Positions 32,373 to 42,278 of a stretch of 64,000 nucleotides of DNA are shown one piece after another. The stretch's first letter is position 1, and each line of letters starts with the position of its first letter. The position numbers were made by a program, and so were the translations under genes. Source of the stretch: Flagellimonas aurea (GTDB lineage Bacteria > Bacteroidota > Bacteroidia > Flavobacteriales > Flavobacteriaceae); contig NZ_JAFLNL010000002.1 of assembly GCF_017313785.1 (NCBI RefSeq), positions 62,001 through 126,000 on the forward strand. Reading direction: 5' to 3'. Under the pieces are notes generated by a model. That model searched no databases. It was not told the DNA's origin and saw nothing but the letters and a program-made list of their open reading frames with translations.

Positions 32373-32750
32373 ATGATAAAACATTTCTATTTTGGTTTAA
32401 TTGCGCTATTTTTCATAGCCTGCGGTCAACCCCCACAGCGCAACTGTACGGATTTTAAAACGGGCAACTTTACTTTTACCGCAATGGTGAATGGTGAAGA
32501 GAAAGAAACGACTTTTAGCCGAACATTGGATTTGGAAGTTGATGAATATGAAGGCAAGGTGGACTCCTCTTCCATTCGGTGGATAAATGATTGCGAATAC
32601 GTTCTTAAAAATTTAAATCCCAAGAACAAGGCCGAAGAAAAACCAATTCATATCAAAATATTGACCACAACAGAATCTTCATATACTTTTGAGTACAACG
32701 TTGTTGGGGATAATCGAAAGTTTAAAGGAACGGCCCACAAAATAGATTGA
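32373..32750 (+). CDS. Small lipoprotein, unknown function
   Basis: 125 residues from ATG 32373 (MIKHFYFGLIALFFIACGQ). The hydrophobic start ends in a lipobox-like FIAC, so Cys17 is the probable lipidation site. The rest is a beta-rich domain (TFTAMVNGEEKETTFSRTLD, ESSYTFEYNVVGDNRKFKGT) with two more Cys. An in-frame ATG at 32337 overlaps the XRE stop and lacks a signal peptide directly after it. I do not recognise the family. It follows the XRE gene by 32 bp. Confidence 0.75.
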   Translation: MIKHFYFGLIALFFIACGQPPQRNCTDFKTGNFTFTAMVNGEEKETTFSRTLDLEVDEYEGKVDSSSIRWINDCEYVLKNLNPKNKAEEKPIHIKILTTTESSYTFEYNVVGDNRKFKGTAHKID

Positions 32751-32778
32751 TAATCTTTCAGGCTTTTGGGCTAAAACT

Positions 32779-33744
32779 CTAGTTAGGTCGTTGATAAGCC
32801 AGTTCAGGACTAGCTTCCTTGTGTTTTTTGAACAATCGTTGCTGCTGTTTCACGGTAAGTGTGCTTCCGTCATGGCTCCACCCCGGAGGGCCAAAAATGT
32901 ACATGAGTTTATGTGAAAGCTTTTTGGATTTCTTTACATCCTTCCAGATATCTTTGAATTCATGGGTGAGAATCACTACCGGATTATATGATTCCGGAGC
33001 GTGAATCACGCCGTATTTTACATCAATATCATCGTCCAGTTCCTTCCAGGTGCCGAACATCTTATCAAAGATATTCAAGAATCCTCCGTGGTTCTTGTCC
33101 AAATACTCCACATTTTGGGCGTGATGTACCTGGTGCATGGTATGTGTGTTGAATATTTTCTCTAAAAACCCAAGTTTTGGAACATAAACGGTATGGAGTT
33201 GAAATTGCCATAAGGCTTCAATACCTAAACAAACTACCACCATTTCTGGAGGGAAACCAATTGCTGGCAACCACATATAAAAGAAGGGCTTGTACAAAAT
33301 GGTGAACCATCCATTTCGGATTGCGGTGCCTAAATTAAAGTTGTCGGATGAGTGGTGAACAATATGAGCCGCCCATAAAATGCGTACCTCGTGATTGGCC
33401 CTGTGGAACCAGTAATACGTAAAATCATCACCTAATTGACACAAAATCCAAACGTACCAAGCGTATCCAAAAGATTCATAGCCTATAATATTTGTTCTGA
33501 CCCCATCCACTACTGGATTGAACAACTCATAAGTACCTTCAAAAAGAAGAATGGCAAAAGCTACTTTGAAAAGAGGTCCAAGGATTGCAGACCCAATCCC
33601 CATAAAACCACTTGCCGCTAAATCCTTCCAGTTGTAGAGCTCATGATGGTGCTCGTGATCATGGGTTTTGCTATACGTAAGTTCAAGTAAAATAAAGGCA
33701 ATAAAAACTGGTACGCCATATACCAGCGGGTTTGTAAAATCCAT
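32779..33744 (-). CDS. Sterol desaturase / fatty acid hydroxylase superfamily protein
   Basis: 321-residue membrane protein with about five hydrophobic segments. Di-iron His boxes are present: WFHRANHEV (HxxxH), HIVHHSSDN (HxxHH) and HTMHQVHHAQN (HxxxHH type). The superfamily hydroxylates or desaturates lipids using O2. The N-terminus has an extra His-rich loop (HDHEHHHELYN) close to residue 30. The C-terminus carries a soluble extension after residue 245. Substrate unknown; carotenoid, sterol-like or sphingolipid hydroxylation are possibilities. Confidence 0.88.
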   Translation of the reverse strand: MDFTNPLVYGVPVFIAFILLELTYSKTHDHEHHHELYNWKDLAASGFMGIGSAILGPLFKVAFAILLFEGTYELFNPVVDGVRTNIIGYESFGYAWYVWILCQLGDDFTYYWFHRANHEVRILWAAHIVHHSSDNFNLGTAIRNGWFTILYKPFFYMWLPAIGFPPEMVVVCLGIEALWQFQLHTVYVPKLGFLEKIFNTHTMHQVHHAQNVEYLDKNHGGFLNIFDKMFGTWKELDDDIDVKYGVIHAPESYNPVVILTHEFKDIWKDVKKSKKLSHKLMYIFGPPGWSHDGSTLTVKQQQRLFKKHKEASPELAYQRPN

Positions 33745-33807
33745 ATAGATGTATTAAGCAATCTGTTTGGTGTGTAACTCAATTGGGAAAATTAGCTATA
33801 AAAAGCG

Positions 33808-36435
33808 TTAAAACAAAGTAGTTTGATCAGAACTATCATTCTTTGTCCCTATATCAGTATCATCATTGTTTATTTGCTCTTCGTCGATTACCTCTATATC
33901 CTCGGGCTCTTGTTCTTCTGGTTCTTCGTAAGGAAGTGAATCCAAAACATTGATGTTCTTCACCTTGTCCGGTGTCAGTTGATTGCCCAGCGCTTTGATT
34001 CCTTTTACCGCAATAAACTCCTCAATATTTACTTCAAGGTTCGGTTTTTGGTCTTTGCCCCTTGGTTTGACAAATTCAATTTCCAACATAGGTTTCCAAT
34101 CGGTGGAGACCAGTTCCAAATAGGATTTAGGGTCCTCGTCAATCACCAATTCTTCTTTATTCGGGTTTTCGACCAAAAATCGTTTCAGGTAAAAGCGCTC
34201 CTTGTCACCTACATAGTGAACGACAGAAATTGGTTTGTCGGGATTCCATTTTTCCAGAACCACCATATCGTCGTTGAAACGGGTAAGCAAATCAGGCGGG
34301 ATGGTTTTTACGATACCTTTCTGGTCTATTACCAACAACAGGTCGTCACCTCTGAATTCTCCAAGTAGCTCCCCTCTTCCATCAACATTGAGTCGGCTCA
34401 CTACATCATCGAACCAAATTTTTCGAGGTTTTAGTGTGGACACCCCTTTTTCTTTAAGTTCGATGCGCTTTACAGGGTATTTGGTGACCAAATTTCCTTT
34501 CGATGTTCTTCCTTTGATAAGAACGTCCGAGAAATCGATGTCCCATTTTAATTTTTTGATGCTACCCGATTGTCGCAACATAACGGTGACTACTTCTGCC
34601 TCCCCGTTCGGATTGGCCGAGAAATACAATACCTCGGAGGTGGGCTTATCGCCCGCAAGATCATATATCTTGTCACGGGTAATACTGGTGACATTGAACC
34701 TTTTTATGTAGCTGGGTCCGCCCTTCATGCTCTTGTAGATCATGTTATAAATGGTTCGCTTGTCCTTCTTTTTAAAGACTGCTACGTGGATAATGTTTTT
34801 CCCGACAAACACTTTCGAATCCACTTTGGTCACCATCATCTCCCCTTTTTGGGTAAAAACTATGATGTCATCGATGTCGCTACAGTCTGTAACATATTCA
34901 TCACGTTTTAAGGAAGTTCCGATAAATCCTTCTTCGCGATTTACGTAAAGTTTGGTGTTTCTTATAACTACTTTGGTGGCTTCGATTTCATCAAAAACCC
35001 TTATTTCGGATTGACGTTCACGACCGGCTCCGTATTTCTTTTTGAGCTCCTTGAAATAGTCGATGGCATATTCGACCAAATGTTCCAAGTGATGCTTGGT
35101 CTGCGCAATTTTATCCTCTAAACTCTCAATGAGTTGTTGGGCCTTGTCCAAATCGAACTTTGAAATACGTTTGATGCGGATTTCGGTCAACCTGACAATA
35201 TCGTCCTTCGTCACCTCTCTTTTTAGATGGGTAATATGGGGCTTCAGTCCTTTATCGATAGCCTCGATAACACCCTCCCATGTTTCCTCTTCTTCTATTT
35301 CGCGATAAATCCTATTCTCGATAAAGATTCGCTCCAAAGATGAGAAGTGCCATTGCTCTTCAAGCTCGTCCAACTGAATTTGAAGTTCTGCTTTAAGTAA
35401 CTCCACGGTATTGTCTGTGGACCTTTCCAGCATTTCCTTCACGCCGATGAACAAAGGCTTGTTGTCCTCTATGACACACCCTAACGGGGAGATGGACGAT
35501 TCACAAGCCGTGAATGCATAAAGGGCGTCAATAGTTTTGTCCGGTGAAATACCATTTGGCAAATGCACCAGGATTTCTACATCGGCTGCTGTATTGTCTT
35601 CAATCTTCTTTATTTTGATTTTCCCCTTGTCATTAGCCTTTAAGATGGAGTCAATTAAAGAGGAAGTATTGGTGCCATAAGGTATTTCGTTGATCACCAA
35701 GGTATTCTTGTCCAAGGTCGATATTTTGGCGCGCACACGAATCTTTCCGCCGCGCATACCATCGTTATAATTGGTCACATCAATGATGCCCGCTGTGGGA
35801 AAGTCCGGAACTATGGTGAATCTTTTGCCCTGCAGGTGTTTTATTGACGCGTCAATCAATTCGTTAAAGTTGTGCGGAAGTATTTTTGTGGAAAGACCCA
35901 CTGCGATCCCCTCGGCGCCTTGAGCTAACAACAAAGGAAACTTTACGGGTAAATTGACAGGTTCCTTTTTTCTACCGTCATAGGATAACTGCCACTCGGT
36001 AATTTTAGGACTATAAACTACTTCTAGGGCAAATTTGGATAATCGGGCCTCTATATACCGAGGTGCGGCTGCGCCATCACCTGTCAAAATATTTCCCCAG
36101 TTACCCTGGGTATCAATAAGAAGGTCCTTTTGGCCAATTTGAACCATGGCATCGGCAATACTGGCATCACCGTGCGGATGGTACTGCATCGTATGTCCCA
36201 CCACATTTGCTACTTTGTTGTAACGGCCATCGTCCAATTCTTTGAGCGAGTGCATGATTCTCCGTTGCACAGGCTTGAATCCATCTTCGATGGCAGGTAC
36301 GGCGCGCTCCAGAATAACATAGGAAGCGTAATCCAAAAACCAATCCTTATACATCCCGGTCACCTTGACCAGGCTGTCTTGGGATTCGTCTTGGTTTTCT
36401 AAACTTTCATCGTTCAGTTCTTCGTTCTCTTCCAT
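33808..36435 (-). CDS. parC: DNA topoisomerase IV subunit A
   Basis: 875 residues; with ParE decatenates replicated chromosomes. The breakage-reunion domain (about 20-480) has HGDASIADAMV and the catalytic Tyr in GDGAAAPRYIEARL. The C-terminal part has weak beta-pinwheel repeats rather than the GyrA box, ending in an acidic tail (YEEPEEQEPEDIEVIDEE). The order parE-parC, 15 bp apart in one direction, and the lack of a GyrA box support topoisomerase IV over gyrase. Confidence 0.92.
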   Translation of the reverse strand: MEENEELNDESLENQDESQDSLVKVTGMYKDWFLDYASYVILERAVPAIEDGFKPVQRRIMHSLKELDDGRYNKVANVVGHTMQYHPHGDASIADAMVQIGQKDLLIDTQGNWGNILTGDGAAAPRYIEARLSKFALEVVYSPKITEWQLSYDGRKKEPVNLPVKFPLLLAQGAEGIAVGLSTKILPHNFNELIDASIKHLQGKRFTIVPDFPTAGIIDVTNYNDGMRGGKIRVRAKISTLDKNTLVINEIPYGTNTSSLIDSILKANDKGKIKIKKIEDNTAADVEILVHLPNGISPDKTIDALYAFTACESSISPLGCVIEDNKPLFIGVKEMLERSTDNTVELLKAELQIQLDELEEQWHFSSLERIFIENRIYREIEEEETWEGVIEAIDKGLKPHITHLKREVTKDDIVRLTEIRIKRISKFDLDKAQQLIESLEDKIAQTKHHLEHLVEYAIDYFKELKKKYGAGRERQSEIRVFDEIEATKVVIRNTKLYVNREEGFIGTSLKRDEYVTDCSDIDDIIVFTQKGEMMVTKVDSKVFVGKNIIHVAVFKKKDKRTIYNMIYKSMKGGPSYIKRFNVTSITRDKIYDLAGDKPTSEVLYFSANPNGEAEVVTVMLRQSGSIKKLKWDIDFSDVLIKGRTSKGNLVTKYPVKRIELKEKGVSTLKPRKIWFDDVVSRLNVDGRGELLGEFRGDDLLLVIDQKGIVKTIPPDLLTRFNDDMVVLEKWNPDKPISVVHYVGDKERFYLKRFLVENPNKEELVIDEDPKSYLELVSTDWKPMLEIEFVKPRGKDQKPNLEVNIEEFIAVKGIKALGNQLTPDKVKNINVLDSLPYEEPEEQEPEDIEVIDEEQINNDDTDIGTKNDSSDQTTLF

Positions 36436-36450
36436 TTAGAAAGGTGGCAT

Positions 36451-38319
36451 TTATTTGGGTTGTAGTTGGTTTTCTTCGACAAGGTCAAGTTCCACTTTAA
36501 GGTTGTTGATAATGAATTCTTGTCTGTCAGGTGTGTTTTTTCCCATATAGAACTTCAAAAGGGCGTCAATGCTCATAGCTTTGTCCAGCATTACGGGTTC
36601 CAAACGAATATCGTCACCGATGAAATTTTTGAACTCATCCGGAGAGATTTCACCCAATCCTTTAAATCGTGTTATTTCTGGCTTTCCGGAGAGTTTTTCA
36701 ATGGCCTGTTTTCTTTCCTCGTCGCTGTAGCAATAAATGGTCTCCTTTTTATTGCGTACCCTGAACAATGGGGTTTGAAGAATATATAAGTGATTTTCTT
36801 TGATCAATTCCGGGAAAAATTGCAGAAAGAAGGTAATCAACAATAAGCGAATGTGCATTCCATCCACATCGGCATCGGTTGCGATCACAATATTATTGTA
36901 CCTCAGGTCCTCCATGGAATCCTCAATATTGAGTGCCGCCTGAAGGAGATTAAACTCTTCGTTCTCGTAAACTATTTTCTTGGACATGCCGTAAGAGTTC
37001 AAAGGTTTTCCCCGTAAACTGAATACGGCCTGTGTGTTCACGTCCCTTGACTTTGTAATGGACCCGGAAGCAGAATCTCCCTCTGTAATAAAAAGTGTGG
37101 ATTCCAATCTTCGGTCCTTTTTCATATCCTGAAGGTGAACCCGGCAATCACGTAATTTTTTATTGTGAAGGCTTGCCTTTTTAGCACGGTCCCTTGCCAG
37201 TTTTCGGATTCCCGAAAGTTCTTTTCGCTCTTTCTCCGCCTGAACAATCTTTTTTTGAAGTGCTTCGGCCGTTTTAGGATTTTTGTGTAGATAATTATCT
37301 AGCTGTGTGCCAATAAAATCGTTGATGTAGGTACGCACCGTGGGCAAATCGCCTCCCATATCCGTAGAACCGAGCTTGGTCTTGGTCTGACTTTCAAAAA
37401 CGGGCTCCATCACTTTAATGGAAACAGCCGATATGATGGACTTGCGAACATCCGAGGCGTCATAGTTTTTTCCGTAGAAATCACGGATGGTCTTTACCAC
37501 GGCTTCCCTAAATGCAGATTGGTGCGTTCCACCCTGTGTGGTATGCTGCCCATTAACAAAGGAATGGTACTCCTCGCTATATTGTGTTCTGCTGTGGGTC
37601 ATCGCGACCTCTATATCATCACCCTTCAAATGTATGATCGGGTAAAGGAAATCCTCATCGTTATTATTGTCCTCCAATAAATCCTTCAGACCATTTTCCG
37701 AATGGAATTTTTCGCCATTGAACACAATGGTCAATCCCGGATTTAGGTAAACATAATTTTTGAGCATGCGTTCCACATACTCGTTACGATATTTATATTT
37801 TTTGAAAATGGTCTCGTCCGGGGTAAAACTGACCTTGGTTCCTTTTCTTCGGGAAGAATCTTCCAAAAGCTCTTCGTTCACCAAATTCCCTGCTTCAAAC
37901 TCTGCAGATTTTGATTGTCCGTCCCTGTTGGACTCTACCCTAAAATAGTTTGAAAGGGCATTCACCGCCTTGGTACCTACTCCATTCAGCCCCACTGATT
38001 TTTTAAAGGCTCGGGTATCATACTTTCCTCCCGTGTTCATTTTGGAAACAACATCCACCACCTTTCCGATTGGTATTCCACGACCATAATCACGAACATG
38101 GACCGTATTTTCCTTAATGCTGATTTCAATGGTCTTTCCCGCTCCCATCACAAATTCGTCGATGGAGTTGTCGAGCACTTCTTTTAAAAGAATGTAAATG
38201 CCGTCATCTGCGGAGGAACCGTCGCCCAATTTTCCGATGTACATCCCCGGACGCATACGAATATGCTCTTTCCAGTCCAGCGAACGGATATTATCCTCAG
38301 TATATTGGGTATCTGCCAT
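36451..38319 (-). CDS. parE: DNA topoisomerase IV subunit B
   Basis: 622 residues. GHKL ATPase domain with [20 protein letters not shown] and [14 protein letters not shown]; transducer domain; TOPRIM with [11 protein letters not shown] and the metal-binding [14 protein letters not shown]-terminal ending [18 protein letters not shown]. Supplies ATP-driven strand passage with ParC, encoded 15 bp downstream. Not to be confused with the ParE toxin at 52349. Confidence 0.94.
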   Translation of the reverse strand: MADTQYTEDNIRSLDWKEHIRMRPGMYIGKLGDGSSADDGIYILLKEVLDNSIDEFVMGAGKTIEISIKENTVHVRDYGRGIPIGKVVDVVSKMNTGGKYDTRAFKKSVGLNGVGTKAVNALSNYFRVESNRDGQSKSAEFEAGNLVNEELLEDSSRRKGTKVSFTPDETIFKKYKYRNEYVERMLKNYVYLNPGLTIVFNGEKFHSENGLKDLLEDNNNDEDFLYPIIHLKGDDIEVAMTHSRTQYSEEYHSFVNGQHTTQGGTHQSAFREAVVKTIRDFYGKNYDASDVRKSIISAVSIKVMEPVFESQTKTKLGSTDMGGDLPTVRTYINDFIGTQLDNYLHKNPKTAEALQKKIVQAEKERKELSGIRKLARDRAKKASLHNKKLRDCRVHLQDMKKDRRLESTLFITEGDSASGSITKSRDVNTQAVFSLRGKPLNSYGMSKKIVYENEEFNLLQAALNIEDSMEDLRYNNIVIATDADVDGMHIRLLLITFFLQFFPELIKENHLYILQTPLFRVRNKKETIYCYSDEERKQAIEKLSGKPEITRFKGLGEISPDEFKNFIGDDIRLEPVMLDKAMSIDALLKFYMGKNTPDRQEFIINNLKVELDLVEENQLQPK

Positions 38320-38421
38320 GAGTCAAGGGTTAATCATTGCAATATAAAATTTAGGAGCAAAAATAAAAGGGTGAACGGTAGAAAGTAATCAACAATGAAA
38401 AACAATAATTGTTAATATATA

Positions 38422-39324
38422 TCAGCCTTTAGCCCTCTTTTTGCCTTGGATTGACAGGTATGTCACCCCAAAAATAACAACCAACATTCCAATCAACTGC
38501 CAATATGTGAGTTTTTCGTCCAAAAACACAAAGGCGAGTAAAATAGTGGAAATAGGTCCCAAGCTTCCCAAAATGGAAAAGTTATTGGCTCCCAACCTTT
38601 CGATGGCAGCGGAGACCAAAAATGACGGAATCAATGTTGCAAAAACTGCCATGGCCAAACCGTAGGCATAAACCTGCCAAGAGTAGTCCATAAACTCCCA
38701 ACTACCTGCTAATAAATAATGTATGGCAATGCAAAGGGTTGATATGATCATTGCGTAGCAAGTAAATCGTAGCACTCCAAACTTGGGAATCAACCAGCCA
38801 CTGCCCACTAAATACGATGCATAAGTGATGGCACTCAACAACACCAAAAAGCCCCCCAATAGGACTTCGTTACCAGAGACGTCCAATTCATCCCAAAAGG
38901 TAATAAGGACACCCACGTAGGTAATCAAGATGGCAATACCTTGCACTTTGGTTATCTTCTGTCTGAAAATCAACCAACTAAGAAAAACAACTATTGTCGG
39001 ATATACAAAAAGAATGATACGCTCCAAGCCAGCTTTGATGTAATTCAACCCCTCAAAATCAAAATAACTGGCCAAATAGTAACCCACAAAGCCAAACAAG
39101 GCAAGCCATGCATAATCTTTGGGTGAGATTTTTGCCTTTGATGACTTTTTTCGAATCAAGAACAATATCAAAATGTAGAAAGGGAGTGAAAAAAGCATCC
39201 GGAACAATAGCAAATCCAATGTGTCGACATCGTAGCGGTATGCCAATTTGACCATCACGGCCTTAGAGGAGAATAACACTACTCCCAAGACTCCGTACAA
39301 AATCCCTAAACTTTTACTGGACAT
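38422..39324 (-). CDS. EamA/DMT-family transporter
   Basis: 300 residues with ten hydrophobic segments arranged as two EamA repeats (about 8-140 and 150-290). Typical segments are GVVLFSSKAVMVKLAYRYD, VYPTIVVFLSWLIFRQKI, GANNFSILGSLGPISTI and FLDEKLTYWQLIGMLVVIFG. Drug/metabolite transporters of this group export amino acids or other small metabolites; the substrate cannot be told. It stands alone, about 100 bp from parE. Confidence 0.9.
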   Translation of the reverse strand: MSSKSLGILYGVLGVVLFSSKAVMVKLAYRYDVDTLDLLLFRMLFSLPFYILILFLIRKKSSKAKISPKDYAWLALFGFVGYYLASYFDFEGLNYIKAGLERIILFVYPTIVVFLSWLIFRQKITKVQGIAILITYVGVLITFWDELDVSGNEVLLGGFLVLLSAITYASYLVGSGWLIPKFGVLRFTCYAMIISTLCIAIHYLLAGSWEFMDYSWQVYAYGLAMAVFATLIPSFLVSAAIERLGANNFSILGSLGPISTILLAFVFLDEKLTYWQLIGMLVVIFGVTYLSIQGKKRAKG

Positions 39325-39391
39325 ATAGCAAAGCTATTTTATGTCCATGAATAGAGGGTTCACAAATTTTATGGATTACAATGCCCAGCGT

Positions 39392-40486
39392 TTACACGTT
39401 GAACCTAAAGTGCATTACATCACCATCTTTAACGATGTATTCTTTACCCTCTACACGCATGCGTCCAGCTTCTTTTACCTTGGTCTCGCTTCCATATTTC
39501 ACGTAATCATCGTAAGCGATGACCTCGGCACGTATAAAGCCCTTTTCAAAATCGGTATGGATTACGCCGGCAGCCTGGGGAGCGGTCGCCCCAACGGGAA
39601 TGGTCCAGGCGCGGACTTCCTTTACCCCTGCGGTGAAATAGGTTTCCAAATCAAGTAGTTTGTATGCGCCACGAATCAATTTGGCTGAACCTGGCTCGGA
39701 AAGCCCCAAGTCTTCCAAGAACATTTGGCGTTCTTCGTAGGTCTCCAATTCAGTGATATCTGCCTCTGTTCCAACGGCCAAAAAGATGACTTCGGCATTT
39801 TCGTCGGCAACGGCCTGTTTTACTTTTTCAACATAGGCATTTCCGTCAACAGCAGCACCTTCGTCCACATTGCAAACATACATTACGGGCTTATCTGTAA
39901 TTAGCTGCATAGGACGGACAAACTCTTCACGCTCATCTTCGCTCAACGAAATGGCTCGCACAGATTTCCCAGCTTCCAGTCCTTCTTTCAACGCGGTAAG
40001 TACAGCTTCTTCTTTTTGTGCCTCTTTATTTCCGGTTTTGGCAGCTCGCTTTACTTTGTCGAGCTTCTTTTCCACACTGTCCAAATCCTTCAACTGTAAT
40101 TCCATATCAATGGTTTCCTTATCCCTAATAGGGTTTACGGAACCATCCACATGCACCACATTGTCATTGTCAAAACAACGGAGCACGTGGAGAATGGCAT
40201 CGGTTTCCCTGATGTTGCCCAAAAATTGGTTTCCAAGTCCCTCACCCTTACTGGCGCCCTTTACAAGCCCGGCAATGTCCACGATTTCAACGGTGGCAGG
40301 CACCACACGTTCCGGATTCACCAATTCTTCCAATTTTTCCAAACGTTGGTCGGGCACATTTACCACGCCAATATTGGGTTCAATAGTACAAAAAGGGAAG
40401 TTGGCACTTTGTGCCTTTGCATTGGACAAACAGTTGAAAAGTGTTGATTTTCCTACGTTTGGTAATCCTACAATACCTGCTTTCAT
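39392..40486 (-). CDS. ychF: Redox-regulated ATPase YchF
   Basis: 364-residue Obg-type P-loop protein that prefers ATP over GTP and binds ribosomes. G1 GLPNVGKSTLFNCLSN, DIAGLVKGASKGEGLGNQFL (G3), atypical G4 region CNVDE, coiled-coil middle, and C-terminal TGS domain ending GDVMHFRFNV. Universally conserved and intact. Confidence 0.95.
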   Translation of the reverse strand: MKAGIVGLPNVGKSTLFNCLSNAKAQSANFPFCTIEPNIGVVNVPDQRLEKLEELVNPERVVPATVEIVDIAGLVKGASKGEGLGNQFLGNIRETDAILHVLRCFDNDNVVHVDGSVNPIRDKETIDMELQLKDLDSVEKKLDKVKRAAKTGNKEAQKEEAVLTALKEGLEAGKSVRAISLSEDEREEFVRPMQLITDKPVMYVCNVDEGAAVDGNAYVEKVKQAVADENAEVIFLAVGTEADITELETYEERQMFLEDLGLSEPGSAKLIRGAYKLLDLETYFTAGVKEVRAWTIPVGATAPQAAGVIHTDFEKGFIRAEVIAYDDYVKYGSETKVKEAGRMRVEGKEYIVKDGDVMHFRFNV

Positions 40487-40542
40487 CTAATTACTTTGTG
40501 TTTTGAGGGTGCAAATATAAGTTGAAGTTTTGGTACTAGAGG

Positions 40543-40671
40543 TCAATAACCTTGAATGAGCAAATAAAGCCCCATGATCATCAATCCGATGATACCAAAG
40601 ATGGCAATCAAGGACAAAATGCATCCTGCCTGTTTCCAAATACCATTGTATGCTTTTTCTTCTTTTTGCAT
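40543..40671 (-). CDS. Small membrane peptide (42 aa), unknown
   Basis: ATG 40671 to TGA 40543-40545, 42 residues: MQKEEKAYNGIWKQAGC, then a single hydrophobic helix ILSLIAIFGIIGLMIMGLYL. The size and layout are those of a single-pass small membrane protein. Its start codon lies directly after the T-run of the ferredoxin terminator (40672-40698), so it has no room for its own promoter; it could only be made by terminator read-through. It sits 56 bp upstream of ychF. I do not recognise a family. Confidence 0.5.
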   Translation of the reverse strand: MQKEEKAYNGIWKQAGCILSLIAIFGIIGLMIMGLYLLIQGY

Positions 40672-40698
40672 AAAAAAACCCCGAACATTGGTCCGGGG
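40672..40698 (-). terminator. Rho-independent terminator after ferredoxin
   Basis: CCCCG (40679-40683) pairs with CGGGG (40694-40698), 10-nt loop, and on the minus strand is followed by TTTTTTT (40678-40672). It is 23 bp downstream of the ferredoxin stop. Confidence 0.75.
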
Positions 40699-40721
40699 CT
40701 AAATTAAATGTTTTTTATTGC

Positions 40722-41075
40722 TTAACCATCGGGGTGCATAAACTTTTGCTTGCCCAATAGCTCTTCCTCTGTTTCTACATGGTCTTCATCGGGAACACAG
40801 CAATCCACGGGACAAACCGCCGCACATTGTGGCTCTTCGTGAAATCCCTTGCATTCGGTACACTTATCGGGGACTATATAGTAAAGCTCGTCACTTACCG
40901 GCTCCTGTGCTTCATCGGCATTTACCTCTTTTCCATTGGGCAACACCACATCACCGGTAAGGGAAGTACCCTCGTTATATCTCCATTCGTCAGCACCTTC
41001 ATAAATTGCTGTGTTGGGGCATTCCGGCTCGCAAGCACCACAATTTATGCACTCATCTGTTATAATAATTGCCAT
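40722..41075 (-). CDS. 2[4Fe-4S] dicluster ferredoxin
   Basis: 117 residues. The first cluster motif [12 protein letters not shown] lies at about 9-20 and the second [20 protein letters not shown] near 72-90, the pattern of a YfhL-type ferredoxin with an insertion between cysteines. The 45-residue loop between them ([15 protein letters not shown]) is typical of the Bacteroidota form. Low-potential electron carrier; redox partner unknown. A consensus promoter lies upstream, sharing space with the divergent acyl-CoA reductase promoter. Confidence 0.93.
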   Translation of the reverse strand: MAIIITDECINCGACEPECPNTAIYEGADEWRYNEGTSLTGDVVLPNGKEVNADEAQEPVSDELYYIVPDKCTECKGFHEEPQCAAVCPVDCCVPDEDHVETEEELLGKQKFMHPDG

Positions 41076-41090
41076 AATTTTCTTTTCCTT

Positions 41091-41123
41091 TTGGGCTGAT
41101 TCTTGTCAGCATGCTTACTTTTG
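41091..41123 (+). promoter_or_regulatory. Promoter of the acyl-CoA reductase gene
   Basis: TTG (41091-41093), 22 nt, TACTTTTG (41116-41123): both elements of the Bacteroidota consensus at accepted spacing, 37 bp upstream of the start at 41161. Confidence 0.6.
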
Positions 41124-41124
41124 A

Positions 41125-41155
41125 CAAAAATAAACCCTAGTAAATTAGTGTACAA
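41125..41155 (-). promoter_or_regulatory. Promoter of the ferredoxin gene
   Basis: On the minus strand TTTG ending at 41153, 20 nt, then TATTTTTG (41132-41125): an exact consensus match, 49 bp upstream of the ferredoxin start. Its -7 box lies one base from the -7 box of the divergent promoter. Confidence 0.65.
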
Positions 41156-41160
41156 ATTTA

Positions 41161-42207
41161 ATGGCACCAGATAGAAATACCATAGAAGCTTTTGTTAAAC
41201 TTGGAAAATACTTAACGGATTTTTGTGATAAATGTTATTCCAACGTCCTAGAAGTTGACCAAAATTTGAAGGAAGTCGTTGCACGGGCAGGTCATCACAA
41301 TGGATGGTTTACCGAAGATAACATTCTGTTTTCTTTAAGGCAATGGGGAGAATTGCTCACCACAGAAAACTTGAACAATTGGTTGTCCGGTTACACTTTT
41401 CTTGAAAAAGGAGAAGCAAAAACTGTAGGTATAGTCATGGCGGGGAACATACCTTTAGTGGGCTTTCACGATTTTCTGTGCGTATTGTTGTCCGGAAACA
41501 AGGTTTTGGTAAAACTATCATCCAATGATAAAGTACTCCTTCCCTATTTGTGCTCTTATTTGATTCAACAAGAGCCTTCTCTTGCAGATAAAATAGAGTT
41601 TGTGGACGGAAAACTCGAAAATTTTGATGCCGTAATCGCCACAGGCAGCAACAATACCAGTCGCTATTTTGAGTACTACTTTGGTAAAAAACCGAATATC
41701 ATCAGAAAAAACAGAAGTTCCGTAGCCGTGCTTACTGGAAACGAGAGTGAAGAAGAGCTAAAAGCCTTGGGCGAGGATATTTTTAGGTATTACGGACTGG
41801 GTTGCCGCAATGTGTCAAAAATCTACGTACCCAAGGATTATGATTTTGATGGCCTCTTCAATGCACTCTTCCATTATAAGGATATCATCAACCAACATAA
41901 ATACGCCAATAATTACGATTATAACAAGGCCGTGTATTTGATGAGCGAGTTTAAGATTCTGGATAATGGATTTTTGATTTTAAAAGAGGACGAATCCCTC
42001 ACCTCCCCTATTTCTGCACTATTCTACTCATATTATGATGATGAATCAACCTTGAGAAAGAAATTGCAAGAGATGGAAGAGCAAATACAATGCGTGGTTT
42101 CAAGTGATGCAAAGGAGAACGAGGTCAATTTTGGCGACACTCAAAAACCGAGTTTAAACGACTATGCCGACGGAATCGACACCATGGAATTCTTATTGAA
42201 ACTTTAA
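41161..42207 (+). CDS. LuxC-like acyl-CoA reductase
   Basis: 348 residues of the LuxC/aldehyde-dehydrogenase-like superfamily. Segments include IVMAGNIPLVGFHDFLCVLL (cofactor part), KVLVKLSSNDKVLLPYL, VIATGSNNTSRYFEYYFGK and the catalytic Cys region YYGLGCRNVSKIYVP. The family reduces activated fatty acyl groups to aldehyde; in non-luminous Bacteroidota the role is unknown. No luciferase genes are nearby. It is followed 71 bp later by serC. Confidence 0.85.
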   Translation: MAPDRNTIEAFVKLGKYLTDFCDKCYSNVLEVDQNLKEVVARAGHHNGWFTEDNILFSLRQWGELLTTENLNNWLSGYTFLEKGEAKTVGIVMAGNIPLVGFHDFLCVLLSGNKVLVKLSSNDKVLLPYLCSYLIQQEPSLADKIEFVDGKLENFDAVIATGSNNTSRYFEYYFGKKPNIIRKNRSSVAVLTGNESEEELKALGEDIFRYYGLGCRNVSKIYVPKDYDFDGLFNALFHYKDIINQHKYANNYDYNKAVYLMSEFKILDNGFLILKEDESLTSPISALFYSYYDDESTLRKKLQEMEEQIQCVVSSDAKENEVNFGDTQKPSLNDYADGIDTMEFLLKL

Positions 42208-42278
42208 GATAATCCTAACCACAGGAAACGTTTTAAGATCCAACTATTTTTTAGACCTTTACTCCTTAAACCTAGTCA

